From positions 1-7,148 of the forward strand of contig MWAR01000120.1 in assembly GCA_002068715.1 (NCBI GenBank): 7,148 nucleotides of DNA, read 5' to 3'. The translations under genes were made by a program, and so were the position numbers. This stretch comes from a bacterium ADurb.Bin374 (lineage in GTDB: Bacteria; Riflebacteria; Ozemobacteria; Ozemobacterales; Ozemobacteraceae). Positions 1 to 6,198 of this stretch are shown piece by piece (position 1 is the stretch's first letter; each line of letters begins with the position of its first letter). A model generated the notes under the pieces. The model saw only the letters and a program-made list of their open reading frames with translations. It was not told where the DNA came from and did no database searches.

Positions 1-1714
1 GGACGAACCCGTCGAACGCCGACGTGAGGCCGACCGTCAGGTCGGGAGAGTCTTCGACGTTTCCGATGTCTGCGAACAGATACTGCGTCGTTTCGCGGGG
101 GAAATTCCCGAGCCACAGCTTCCAGGGCGCCGATTCGACGGCTTTTTCCGGGCATGGCGGCAGGGGGCCGGCGGGAACGACGAGCGCGCAGGGCATTTTG
201 TCCGGATTCCCGCGGCTGATCTCTGTCGGGACGGCATTCGAAGCGAGCCAGTTGACCGTCCCGGAGGCCCAGGGAAGCCACCAGAGTCTGTGCTGAGCCG
301 GTCTTTTCCAGTGCAGATCGATCAGGAGCGGCCGCTTCTGATCGTTCACGAAGGCTGCGGTCATCAAGGCGGCGGCCACGGAAGTGCCGCAGCCGCGATG
401 GGAGCCGACGACCGCGATCGTGTGGCACTCGTTTTCATCGGCCTTCCTGGCAAGATCGGCAGCCATTTTCGTCAGGGTGAGCGCATCGCGGGGTGATGTC
501 GCCGAGAACGAAAGGGGCCTGAGCATATCCTCGACCGTTGCCCCCGGCAAAGCGGGGATGGTGCCGATGACGGGAGGCTGATCGCAGAGAATCGAGCTTT
601 GCGACCCGGCTTTTCTCCTGCGGAGTGCCAGCCAGATTAAGACCGGCCCGGAAAGCAGACCGAGCGGCTGTGCCGCGAACCAGACGTCCAAAATCCGTGA
701 CGGGAACACGCGCGCCTGGCGTGAAAGATCGAGCTTGCCGTATCCCGATTTGAACAGGTTGGTCAGAGCCTTGTTCTGCTCGAGGAACTGCGCGAGTTCG
801 GCCTTTTTCTGCCGTTGTCCGGTCTGGGTCATCGCGACGGTGCGCCTGCGCGCATCGACCTGCTGCTTCGACTGGGCGATCAGGTCGATCTCCTGTCGGA
901 TCCGGGTGATTTCGGTCTTCAGACGCCTGAGTGTTTCGGCATCTCCCGGGGTCACGACGGTGCCCGGGCTTCGGCCGGCAGGTGCCCGCCTGGGCACGGG
1001 AACCCGGACGCGGGTGGGAGCATCGCAGCCCTCGCCCTCGCAGGGATGAACTTGTATCCGGGTGCGTGGCTTTGCCGGGGTGACGCGAGGCGGGGCCTTT
1101 CTGGCGGCTGATTTGAAACGGGCTGCTTCGGCCTCGATCAAGACAAGCTCCCGGTTCAGGTTTTCAGCAGCGAGGGTGAGATTCTGGGACATCTCGTCGA
1201 GCTTCTCGAGTTGAGCTTCGTCCGAGAGCGGGTCGTCATCAGGCCCGGAGGATGTGCGGTCGGCTTCGAGAAGCTCTATGTCGTGGGCCAGCTTCAGGCC
1301 GATGCTCGCGAAGAGATCGCTTCTGGTCGTTTCAAGGGCGTCAGCGAGATGTGAAACGAGAATGTCCGCCCGCTTCGCGATCGAGGAGTCGAACGGAGCC
1401 GTCAGTGTCAGGGAAAGCCCCGCCGCAGGCGAGGATACATACGCGATGTTCCAGCGGCAACCGGTCCGATCCGATTCCTGCTGCAGAATGGGCGTGGCGA
1501 CCGCGCGATAGGACGCGAGAATACCGGTCGTCTCGAGGGTGGGATAGGGGAGCGTCGCTTCCGTGTCGTGATCAATAGCTATCGGTATAGATATCTGCCA
1601 TCGGGCGAGGGGAACGGCGAGACCCCAGATGTGATATATAATGATAGATATGATTGTGGCGGCCGCGGCGGCTCGTTTCGGGATCGCCCTCATGACGGAT
1701 CGAAGCGTCTGCAC
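1..1714 (-). CDS. Wzz/BY-kinase-type polysaccharide co-polymerase with degenerate ATPase domain (3' end cut by window edge)
   Basis: The frame is open from GTG 1714 to the left edge, giving 571 visible residues. Order of parts: TM helix about 15-37; a periplasmic Wzz-like segment; charged, coiled-coil-like helices about 110-205 and 256-340, split by a Pro/Arg-rich linker; second TM about 341-360; then a cytoplasmic BY-kinase-like domain. That domain is recognisable from VIGTIP (382-387), the P-loop region GSHRGCGTS (437-445), LLIDLHWKRP (463-472), VPAGPLPPCP (513-522) and a Walker B-like FADIG (D549). Family members control exopolysaccharide chain length and export at the inner membrane and autophosphorylate on tyrosine. 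Here the Walker A lysine position is T444 and the Walker A' DxD reads DLH, so kinase activity is doubtful. The GTG start is preferred: it lies 12 bases after GAGGA, while ATG 1693 would cut into the first TM and has no close SD. Family assignment is firm, activity uncertain. Confidence 0.85.
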   Translation of the reverse strand, partial: MQTLRSVMRAIPKRAAAAATIISIIIYHIWGLAVPLARWQISIPIAIDHDTEATLPYPTLETTGILASYRAVATPILQQESDRTGCRWNIAYVSSPAAGLSLTLTAPFDSSIAKRADILVSHLADALETTRSDLFASIGLKLAHDIELLEADRTSSGPDDDPLSDEAQLEKLDEMSQNLTLAAENLNRELVLIEAEAARFKSAARKAPPRVTPAKPRTRIQVHPCEGEGCDAPTRVRVPVPRRAPAGRSPGTVVTPGDAETLRRLKTEITRIRQEIDLIAQSKQQVDARRRTVAMTQTGQRQKKAELAQFLEQNKALTNLFKSGYGKLDLSRQARVFPSRILDVWFAAQPLGLLSGPVLIWLALRRRKAGSQSSILCDQPPVIGTIPALPGATVEDMLRPLSFSATSPRDALTLTKMAADLARKADENECHTIAVVGSHRGCGTSVAAALMTAAFVNDQKRPLLIDLHWKRPAQHRLWWLPWASGTVNWLASNAVPTEISRGNPDKMPCALVVPAGPLPPCPEKAVESAPWKLWLGNFPRETTQYLFADIGNVEDSPDLTVGLTSAFDGFV

Positions 1715-1726
1715 GTGAAATGACCG

Positions 1727-1731
1727 TCCTC
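1727..1731 (-). promoter_or_regulatory. SD-like GAGGA for the Wzz-like gene, overlapping the ankyrin stop codon
   Basis: GAGGA lies 12 bases before the GTG at 1714 and overlaps the TGA stop (1730-1732) of the upstream ankyrin gene. The spacing is slightly long. It supports GTG over ATG 1693, and it suggests that translation of the two genes is linked by termination and re-initiation. Confidence 0.45.
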
Positions 1732-2752
1732 ACCGGACCGATGCGTCGCGACACAGCCGCTCGAAGCGGTGAGTGCCGACGATGAAGGACGCGAGCGTCC
1801 TGACCGTCGTGCCGTCGCCGGCTCTGAACTCCGCGTTCGCGTCGTGCGAGAGGAACAGCGAGAGAATGTCGTCGAACAGCTGCGTCAGGTCTTTCGCGCG
1901 GGTGCGGGTCAACGACAGCTCCCAGTAGGCCTGTCGCCCGGCCAGCAGCAGCGGCGTGTTTCCGTCCCGGTCGATCGGGTCGGCAGGGGCGCCGTTCTCG
2001 AGCAGGAGCTTCACGCCCTCGGGCCAGAGAAGATGCGCCGCGAGGTGGAGCGGCGTCCGGCCCTGTGCGGTCACGGCCGCGGTGGGAGCGCCGGCGGCGA
2101 TCAGGTGGCGGACGAGAACGGTGTGGCGGAATCGGATCGCGGCGTGCAGGGGCGTTTCCCCTGTTTTGTCCGCCCGCGAAAGGTCTGTGCCGGCCGAGGC
2201 AAGCAGGAAGGCGGCGCCGGTTTTTCCCTGTCTGACTGCTTCGATCAGCGGCGTCGCACCGTCGCCTCCCTGGGCGTCGATAGGAGCACCGTGGGCGAGC
2301 AGGACGCGGATCGTCGGACCGGAGCCGCAGATGCTCGCCAGATGAAGAGGCGTGGCGCCGAATGAGTCGGTCGCCGTCGCCGAGGCGCCATGGTCCAGCA
2401 GAAATTCGGACATCGAGGCGAGGCCGCGCAGGGCCGCCATGTGCAGAGGCGTCATGCCCCGCGAGGTGTGACCGGAAATGTCGGCGCCGTGCGAAAGAAG
2501 AAGCGCCGCCACATCGAGATGCCCCATCCGGGCTGCCCAGTGAAGCGGTGTCATGGCGTATCCGTCGGGGGTCGTGCCATAGGGGGTCAGGGAGTTCACT
2601 TCGGCCGGATTCCGCGCGAGAATCTCTCGAATGCGACCGATGTCGGCGAGCTTCGCTGCCTCATGGATATCGCCGGCCGACGCCGCGAATCCGCAGAAAA
2701 ACAGGACGACAAGCAGCACCGCGGCCGGTATCGCCCGGCGAAACGTCGTCAT
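1730..2752 (-). CDS. Secreted ankyrin-repeat protein
   Basis: From ATG 2752 the product is 340 residues. Residues 1-26 look like a Sec signal peptide: TTFRR n-region, a hydrophobic core, and cleavage after ASA. There is no lipobox, so a soluble periplasmic or exported protein is likely. After a degenerate N-terminal repeat come seven repeats with TPLH-type turns whose Thr lies at 68, 101, 134, 167, 200, 233 and 266, an exact 33-residue period. The last full repeat carries a roughly 17-residue insertion before a C-terminal capping repeat. Ankyrin repeats bind proteins; the partner cannot be read from sequence. The gene ends 15 bases before the Wzz-like gene on the same strand, so a shared operon and a link to envelope polysaccharide are plausible. 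ATG 2767 and GTG 2809 are alternative in-frame starts; the choice rests on signal-peptide shape, since no SD is strong. Confidence 0.88.
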   Translation of the reverse strand: MTTFRRAIPAAVLLVVLFFCGFAASAGDIHEAAKLADIGRIREILARNPAEVNSLTPYGTTPDGYAMTPLHWAARMGHLDVAALLLSHGADISGHTSRGMTPLHMAALRGLASMSEFLLDHGASATATDSFGATPLHLASICGSGPTIRVLLAHGAPIDAQGGDGATPLIEAVRQGKTGAAFLLASAGTDLSRADKTGETPLHAAIRFRHTVLVRHLIAAGAPTAAVTAQGRTPLHLAAHLLWPEGVKLLLENGAPADPIDRDGNTPLLLAGRQAYWELSLTRTRAKDLTQLFDDILSLFLSHDANAEFRAGDGTTVRTLASFIVGTHRFERLCRDASVR

Positions 2753-2868
2753 GCCCTGCTTTTCCATAAAAGGTGAATCCATGATATGAATGGTGAAGTC
2801 GCTTTTCACAGCATACCATACGGGAGGTTCTCAGGATCGGACGGGAAAATGCCGATACATTTTCTGCT
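2753..2868. promoter_or_regulatory. Divergent intergenic region between ankyrin and deacetylase genes
   Basis: About 116 bases separate the two divergent start codons, and this is the only non-coding gap of any size in the window. It is more AT-rich than its surroundings and must hold the promoter of the deacetylase and probably that of the ankyrin/Wzz-like pair. I could not find a -35/-10 pair with correct spacing on either strand, so no promoter is assigned. If the ankyrin gene starts at GTG 2809, the gap shrinks to 59 bases. Confidence 0.4.
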
Positions 2869-2872
2869 ATGA
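2849..2872 (+). CDS. Possible 7-codon upstream ORF (MPIHFLL) overlapping the deacetylase start
   Basis: ATG 2849 opens a seven-codon frame ending at TGA 2870-2872, which overlaps the deacetylase ATG (2869-2871) as ATGA. A GGA lies 7 bases before the small ORF, whereas the deacetylase itself has no SD at a useful distance. It could act as a translational coupling leader. It could equally be chance, since a frame this short arises easily. Confidence 0.25.
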   Translation: MPIHFLL

Positions 2873-3885
2873 ACAAGATTACCGAATACGCATTGCACGT
2901 TGTAACGATGTGTTCCGCCCTCATGCTCCTCGGGACGACCGACGTCGAGGCCGTTCCCGCGACCGGCGCAGGAGTCACCTCGCGGGTCGAATTCGCGATG
3001 GCCGCGGCGTCTCCGATGAACACACCCACGGAAGCCGGCCTTCCGACCGAGGGTAGCAGCGTATTCTACAACAGGAAATTCATCGCCTCGACGATGGGGC
3101 GCAACAGGCAGTATCTGCTGACATTCGATGACGGCCCGAACCCGAACACGACGCCCTATATCCTCGATACCCTGAAAAAGCATGATATGAAGGCGGTCTT
3201 CTTCGTCGTGGGAACGAACGTCAGAAAATATCCCGAGATTCTTCGCCGTATCCATGCCGAAGGGCATGTGATCGGAAACCATACCGCCCACCATGCAAAC
3301 CTTTCACATGCGACCGCGGCCAAGACGTTCGACGAGATACGCCAGCTCAACACGCTCGTCGAAAAGATCACGGGAACGAGGCCCCGCGTGTTCCGGCCTC
3401 CTTACGGCGCGCTGAACCAGAACGTTCTTCAGGCCGTCAGGCAGGAAGGAATGGATGTGATGCTCTGGTCCGTCGATCCCTACGACTGGCGGAATCGGAG
3501 CATGGCGCGCACCTGCGAGAACGTGAAACGCCAGCTTCACCTCGGGAACGGCACGCGCGGCGGTATCGTGCTGATGCACGACACACTGCCGAGCACCGTG
3601 GCGGCCCTCGAGCCCCTGCTGGTCGCATTCGCCGAGAACGGCCTGATTCCGGCTGCCTACGGCGGCCCGGTTTCCGGACGCGGTTACTGGGCGGCAAAGG
3701 CCCCAGTCAACCTTCCCTGGACCCCCGAACTTCCCCAGCTCGACCTTGCCAGACTCGACCGGCCGATCCTTGCGGAGCTCATTAAGCCCAGGCACGATGA
3801 CTTTTCCTGGACGGCGGTTTCCCTGCTGAAGGCCCGCAAGACCGGAACCCTCTTCGAGTCGATGCTCTGCCGGGCGTTTCCCTGA
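2869..3885 (+). CDS. Secreted polysaccharide deacetylase (CE4 / NodB homology domain)
   Basis: The product is 338 residues with a Sec-type signal peptide (about 1-28, ending DVEA) and a NodB domain at about 80-260. All five CE4 motifs are present: TFDDGP (85-90, with catalytic-base and metal Asp residues), HTAHH (138-142, metal histidines), RPPYG (176-180), DPYDW (203-207) and LMHD (235-238). Such enzymes use a divalent metal to remove N- or O-acetyl groups from chitin-like glycans, peptidoglycan or exopolysaccharides. The signal peptide puts it outside the cytoplasm. A tail of about 75 residues after the domain, rich in Pro and Leu, matches nothing I recognise. Substrate is unknown; the nearby Wzz-like gene makes an exopolysaccharide plausible. 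No good SD precedes the ATG. The gene ends two bases from the stop of the convergent downstream gene. Confidence 0.93.
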   Translation: MNKITEYALHVVTMCSALMLLGTTDVEAVPATGAGVTSRVEFAMAAASPMNTPTEAGLPTEGSSVFYNRKFIASTMGRNRQYLLTFDDGPNPNTTPYILDTLKKHDMKAVFFVVGTNVRKYPEILRRIHAEGHVIGNHTAHHANLSHATAAKTFDEIRQLNTLVEKITGTRPRVFRPPYGALNQNVLQAVRQEGMDVMLWSVDPYDWRNRSMARTCENVKRQLHLGNGTRGGIVLMHDTLPSTVAALEPLLVAFAENGLIPAAYGGPVSGRGYWAAKAPVNLPWTPELPQLDLARLDRPILAELIKPRHDDFSWTAVSLLKARKTGTLFESMLCRAFP

Positions 3886-3887
3886 TC

Positions 3888-4445
3888 TCAGCGGGGCAGC
3901 CAGGCCTTTCCATCCTTTTCGAGGAAGAACTTCCAATTGTAGGTCTCGTCGTCGTTTGACGCGACCTCGCGGGTGATGCGGCCGTCCTTCCAGGTCCATT
4001 TTTCGTCCCACTTGTCGTCACGGTCGAGATCGACCTTGGCACGGTTGACCTGCGATTCGCCGGCGTCTCTGTACAGGTTCACCTTCCAGGCGCGCCCCTT
4101 GACCGCATCCTTGAGCTTGTCGCCGGAAATGTTCGCCGCGGCCACGGCGAGAATCTCCACGTCCATCGGCCGCAGCGCGATAAAGCCGGCCGGAAGGTTC
4201 GTGGGTGCGTTTGCCGCAACGGGCGTGGCGGTTGCTTCGGCGGCGTGTTTCGAAGCGGTGGCGGCGGTCGGGGCTTCCCGCTGCCGTTGTGCCTGCCTAT
4301 ACCGTTCGAGATCCTCGTTCACGCGGCGAAGAGCATCCTCCTGCCGTTTGGCTTGGTCCTGATACTGCTGGAACGCGTAAAAACTGCCGCCGGCGGTGCC
4401 GAGCAGGCCGAGGATGACGAGGGCGCGGAACGTCTTGTATCTCAT
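3888..4445 (-). CDS. Membrane-anchored protein of unknown function, last gene of the radical SAM cassette
   Basis: The product is 185 residues and I do not recognise its family. It has one N-terminal hydrophobic helix (about 7-25) after a basic start, so it is either anchored in the inner membrane or an uncleaved signal anchor. A charged Gln/Arg/Glu-rich helix (about 26-58) follows, probably a coiled coil, then a low-complexity Ala/Thr linker (58-84). The C-terminal domain (85-185) carries an Asp-rich loop, DLDRDDKWDE at 139-148, resembling a DxDxD calcium loop but without the usual acidic residue at position 12, and several Trp (120, 146, 150, 152, 171, 182). The ATG overlaps the stop of the upstream radical SAM gene as ATGA, with GGAG 8 bases upstream, so it is co-translated with those enzymes. 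A partner, scaffold or substrate role is conceivable but unproven. Confidence 0.85.
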   Translation of the reverse strand: MRYKTFRALVILGLLGTAGGSFYAFQQYQDQAKRQEDALRRVNEDLERYRQAQRQREAPTAATASKHAAEATATPVAANAPTNLPAGFIALRPMDVEILAVAAANISGDKLKDAVKGRAWKVNLYRDAGESQVNRAKVDLDRDDKWDEKWTWKDGRITREVASNDDETYNWKFFLEKDGKAWLPR

Positions 4446-5341
4446 ACTTCCGACTCCGATGACAGAGAATGGTCCGTCGGCATCATGCCGCGGGCGATGG
4501 GAACGGTGCAGTTGCAGTAGTCATACAGGCAGGGACGCGGACCGTCATTCAGGGTGAACCGCTCTCCGGTGAAGTCGCCGAGCGATTCCATGCGGTATCG
4601 TCGGGCCGGATAACAGCGCCAGGCGCCGCCCAGGTCGTCGAGGATGAAGGAGCGCGAGCCGGCCCAGCAGGGCCGTTCCTTGAACGAATGTTGTATAGTG
4701 CCGGTCATATTATGACCGCCGAGAGCGAGAATGGCGGCGCGTTCGTCGTCGGTGTAGTCGATGACGTCGCGGTCTTGCTTCTCCGGCTGGATCTTGAAGG
4801 GGATGCTCCGGTTTCCGAACCGCCCGGCCAGTTCCGGGAGGTGGGGCAGCGCGGCGCGCGTGGCGACGGATGTGACGCACAGATGCGGCCGAGGCAGTCC
4901 GGGGTCCGCATCGCGCAGGAGAAACCGTGCGAACCAGCAGGCGCGGTCGATGAACTCGTCGAGTTTTGCCGGATCGTTCACGTGTTCGAGATGCAGGGAA
5001 CAGGCGAACACCCCGATGCGGCCTCTCGCTGCCTCGGCGAAGGCGGCGAGCCTGTCGCGGGAGGCCGTGAAGTTCGTCACGATCGAGACGCGGTGACCGA
5101 GGCCGGCGATGGCTGAAACGACAGCGTCGAGCTCCGGGTGCATGAAAGGCTCTCCACCCGAGAGCTTGATCTCCCACCGGCCGGGAAGGCGGGAAAACGC
5201 CCGGACGAACCCATCCGCTGTGCGGGGTGGGCGACCCCGGTCGCTCTTGCGGCGCTGGGTGCAGTAGGAACAGTGCAGGTTGCAGAGCGTGGTCATGTTC
5301 CAGCTGACGACGCCTTCCGGCGGCCGTGGCGTCGCGTTCAT
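4442..5341 (-). CDS. Radical SAM protein with C-terminal cysteine-rich domain (paralog A)
   Basis: From ATG 5341 the product is 299 residues. CNLHCSYC (C20, C24, C27) is the CxxxCxxC motif binding the [4Fe-4S] cluster that cleaves S-adenosylmethionine; SGGEP (61-65) is the SAM-contact motif; VTN (88-90) and SLHLEH (115-120) mark later barrel strands. C-terminal cysteines at 225, 243, 271, 276 and 278, with the closing CTVPIARGM, form a SPASM-like region likely to hold an auxiliary Fe-S cluster. The substrate cannot be deduced; SPASM-type enzymes often modify peptides or proteins. The start is placed at 5341 because it overlaps the upstream stop as ATGA and has GGGA 7 bases before it; an in-frame start at 5416 would add 25 Arg-rich residues inside the upstream gene. 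It is a close paralog of the next gene upstream, at 5338-6198. Confidence 0.92.
   Translation of the reverse strand: MNATPRPPEGVVSWNMTTLCNLHCSYCTQRRKSDRGRPPRTADGFVRAFSRLPGRWEIKLSGGEPFMHPELDAVVSAIAGLGHRVSIVTNFTASRDRLAAFAEAARGRIGVFACSLHLEHVNDPAKLDEFIDRACWFARFLLRDADPGLPRPHLCVTSVATRAALPHLPELAGRFGNRSIPFKIQPEKQDRDVIDYTDDERAAILALGGHNMTGTIQHSFKERPCWAGSRSFILDDLGGAWRCYPARRYRMESLGDFTGERFTLNDGPRPCLYDYCNCTVPIARGMMPTDHSLSSESEV
4454..4457 (-). promoter_or_regulatory. SD (GGAG) for the membrane-anchored protein gene
   Basis: GGAG sits 8 bases before ATG 4445, inside the end of the upstream radical SAM gene. It fixes the start and, with the ATGA overlap, indicates coupled translation. Confidence 0.6.
4702..4718. 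repeat. 17-base palindrome inside the paralog A coding sequence
   Basis: CGGTCATA, a single T, then TATGACCG form a perfect inverted repeat of 8-base arms in an AT-rich pocket of the gene. On the coding strand it encodes GHNMT around residue 212. It could be an internal regulatory site or hairpin. Arms of this length are expected about once by chance in a window of this size. Confidence 0.3.
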
Positions 5342-6198
5342 GCGTCTGTCCCAGCGAAGGCGAGCCCTTCGATCATGCCGCGGTTGGCCGGAACGGTGCA
5401 GGGACAGATATCCCACGGACAGATGCGGGGTTCGGATAACGGCCGGAAATCGCCTGCAACGGCGTTGCCGAGGTGCCCCGTCTTGTTGCGCCGCGCGGTT
5501 CTGCAGCTCCAGACATCACCGGTCTGGGTGACGACGAAATACTCGATGCCCGCATGACAACGGCGGCCTCGGTAACTCGGCGCGAGGTTCGCATCGCGCG
5601 GCGTGGGCGCATGTCCGAGAAGTTCTCCCAGCAGGGTTTTCTCCTCTTCCGCATAGGCTGCGAGCCCGTGTTTTGTCTTCATGATCTGCGGGAAGAACCG
5701 CAGTCCCGCTGCCTTCACCATCTCCGCGGCGCGCGCGACCGTTTCTAGCCGGCCGGGAACCAGCACCGAGTTTACGACGAGCCGGGCGTCGGGGCCGAGA
5801 AGACTCCTGAGATGGAGGGCCCGGTCGATGAAGGCTTCTGAAACGACGCGTTCGAGGTGCATCGATGCCGAGACAATCCCGATCCGGCCGGCGGCACGTT
5901 CGGCGAACCGTTTCAGGTCGGCTTTCTCCGCCGACAGGTTCGTGAGGACCGAGAGCAGATGAGGTGTTTCCGAGACCAGCCCCGGGATGATCCTGTCGAG
6001 AAACAACGGATGGGTGAACGGTTCGCCGCCGCTCATCTTGATCTCGTAACGCACCGGCAGGCCTGCGCAAAATCGAAGGATAGCATCGATCGCATCCGCA
6101 TCCGGAACGCCGACGCGATGTTTCGGACTCTGTATGCAATAGCTACAGCTATAATTGCACGAGCCGAGCACCTGCCACTCGATTGTCGGCTGTCTCAT
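5338..6198 (-). CDS. Radical SAM protein with C-terminal cysteine-rich domain (paralog B)
   Basis: From ATG 6198 the product is 286 residues. CNYSCSYC (C14, C18, C21) is the radical SAM cluster motif; SGGEP (56-60) follows, then VLTN and SMHLER. Cysteines at 214, 232, 260, 265 and 267 and the ending CPCTVPANRGMI match paralog A, with identical spacing (18, 28, 5, 2). Shared stretches include EIK(M/L)SGGEPF, RIG, (M/L)HLE, FIDRA and TARR/PARR, so the pair probably arose by tandem duplication. Divergence between the active-site regions suggests different or successive substrates. A longer in-frame start at 6270 adds 24 Arg-rich residues inside the upstream gene and is unlikely; 6198 overlaps the upstream stop as ATGA and has GGGGA 7 bases before it. 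The reaction is unknown. Confidence 0.92.
   Translation of the reverse strand: MRQPTIEWQVLGSCNYSCSYCIQSPKHRVGVPDADAIDAILRFCAGLPVRYEIKMSGGEPFTHPLFLDRIIPGLVSETPHLLSVLTNLSAEKADLKRFAERAAGRIGIVSASMHLERVVSEAFIDRALHLRSLLGPDARLVVNSVLVPGRLETVARAAEMVKAAGLRFFPQIMKTKHGLAAYAEEEKTLLGELLGHAPTPRDANLAPSYRGRRCHAGIEYFVVTQTGDVWSCRTARRNKTGHLGNAVAGDFRPLSEPRICPWDICPCTVPANRGMIEGLAFAGTDA
5349..5352 (-). promoter_or_regulatory. SD (GGGA) deciding the start of radical SAM paralog A
   Basis: GGGA lies 7 bases before ATG 5341, which itself overlaps the stop of paralog B (5338-5340). It favours this start over the in-frame start at 5416. Confidence 0.5.

Noticed and set aside
1637..1642. A perfect TATAAT on the plus strand
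   Set aside because: No -35-like hexamer lies 16-18 bases upstream, it would drive antisense transcription, and the AT-richness follows from Ile and Tyr codons of the first TM helix on the other strand.
1730..1732. TGA in frame between the ankyrin and Wzz-like genes, suggesting readthrough or recoding to a fusion protein
   Set aside because: The downstream gene has its own GTG, an SD-like site and an N-terminal TM helix, and there is no visible recoding element. A one-in-three frame match is unremarkable.
1769..2365. A 198-codon plus-strand frame across the ankyrin gene
   Set aside because: It is antisense to a protein with seven perfectly spaced repeats and a signal peptide. Its product is an Arg/Gly/Ala-rich shadow with no recognisable motif.
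2753..2868. Sigma70-like promoters in the divergent gap
   Set aside because: Several weak hexamers are visible on both strands, but none pair at 16-18 bases, so I did not assign a promoter.
3304..4011. A 235-codon minus-strand frame across the deacetylase and the convergent gene
   Set aside because: The plus strand carries all five CE4 motifs in order. The minus frame is basic, low-complexity, and crosses two real genes.
4469..5116. A 215-codon plus-strand frame across radical SAM paralog A
   Set aside because: The opposite strand encodes clear radical SAM and C-terminal cysteine motifs conserved with a neighbouring paralog; long antisense frames are common in GC-rich DNA.
3883..6197. All visible stop codons are TGA, raising the idea of an altered genetic code
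   Set aside because: Three of the six are forced by ATGA overlaps. Products end at family-typical positions, and reading through TGA in the cassette would not join the genes because they are in different frames.
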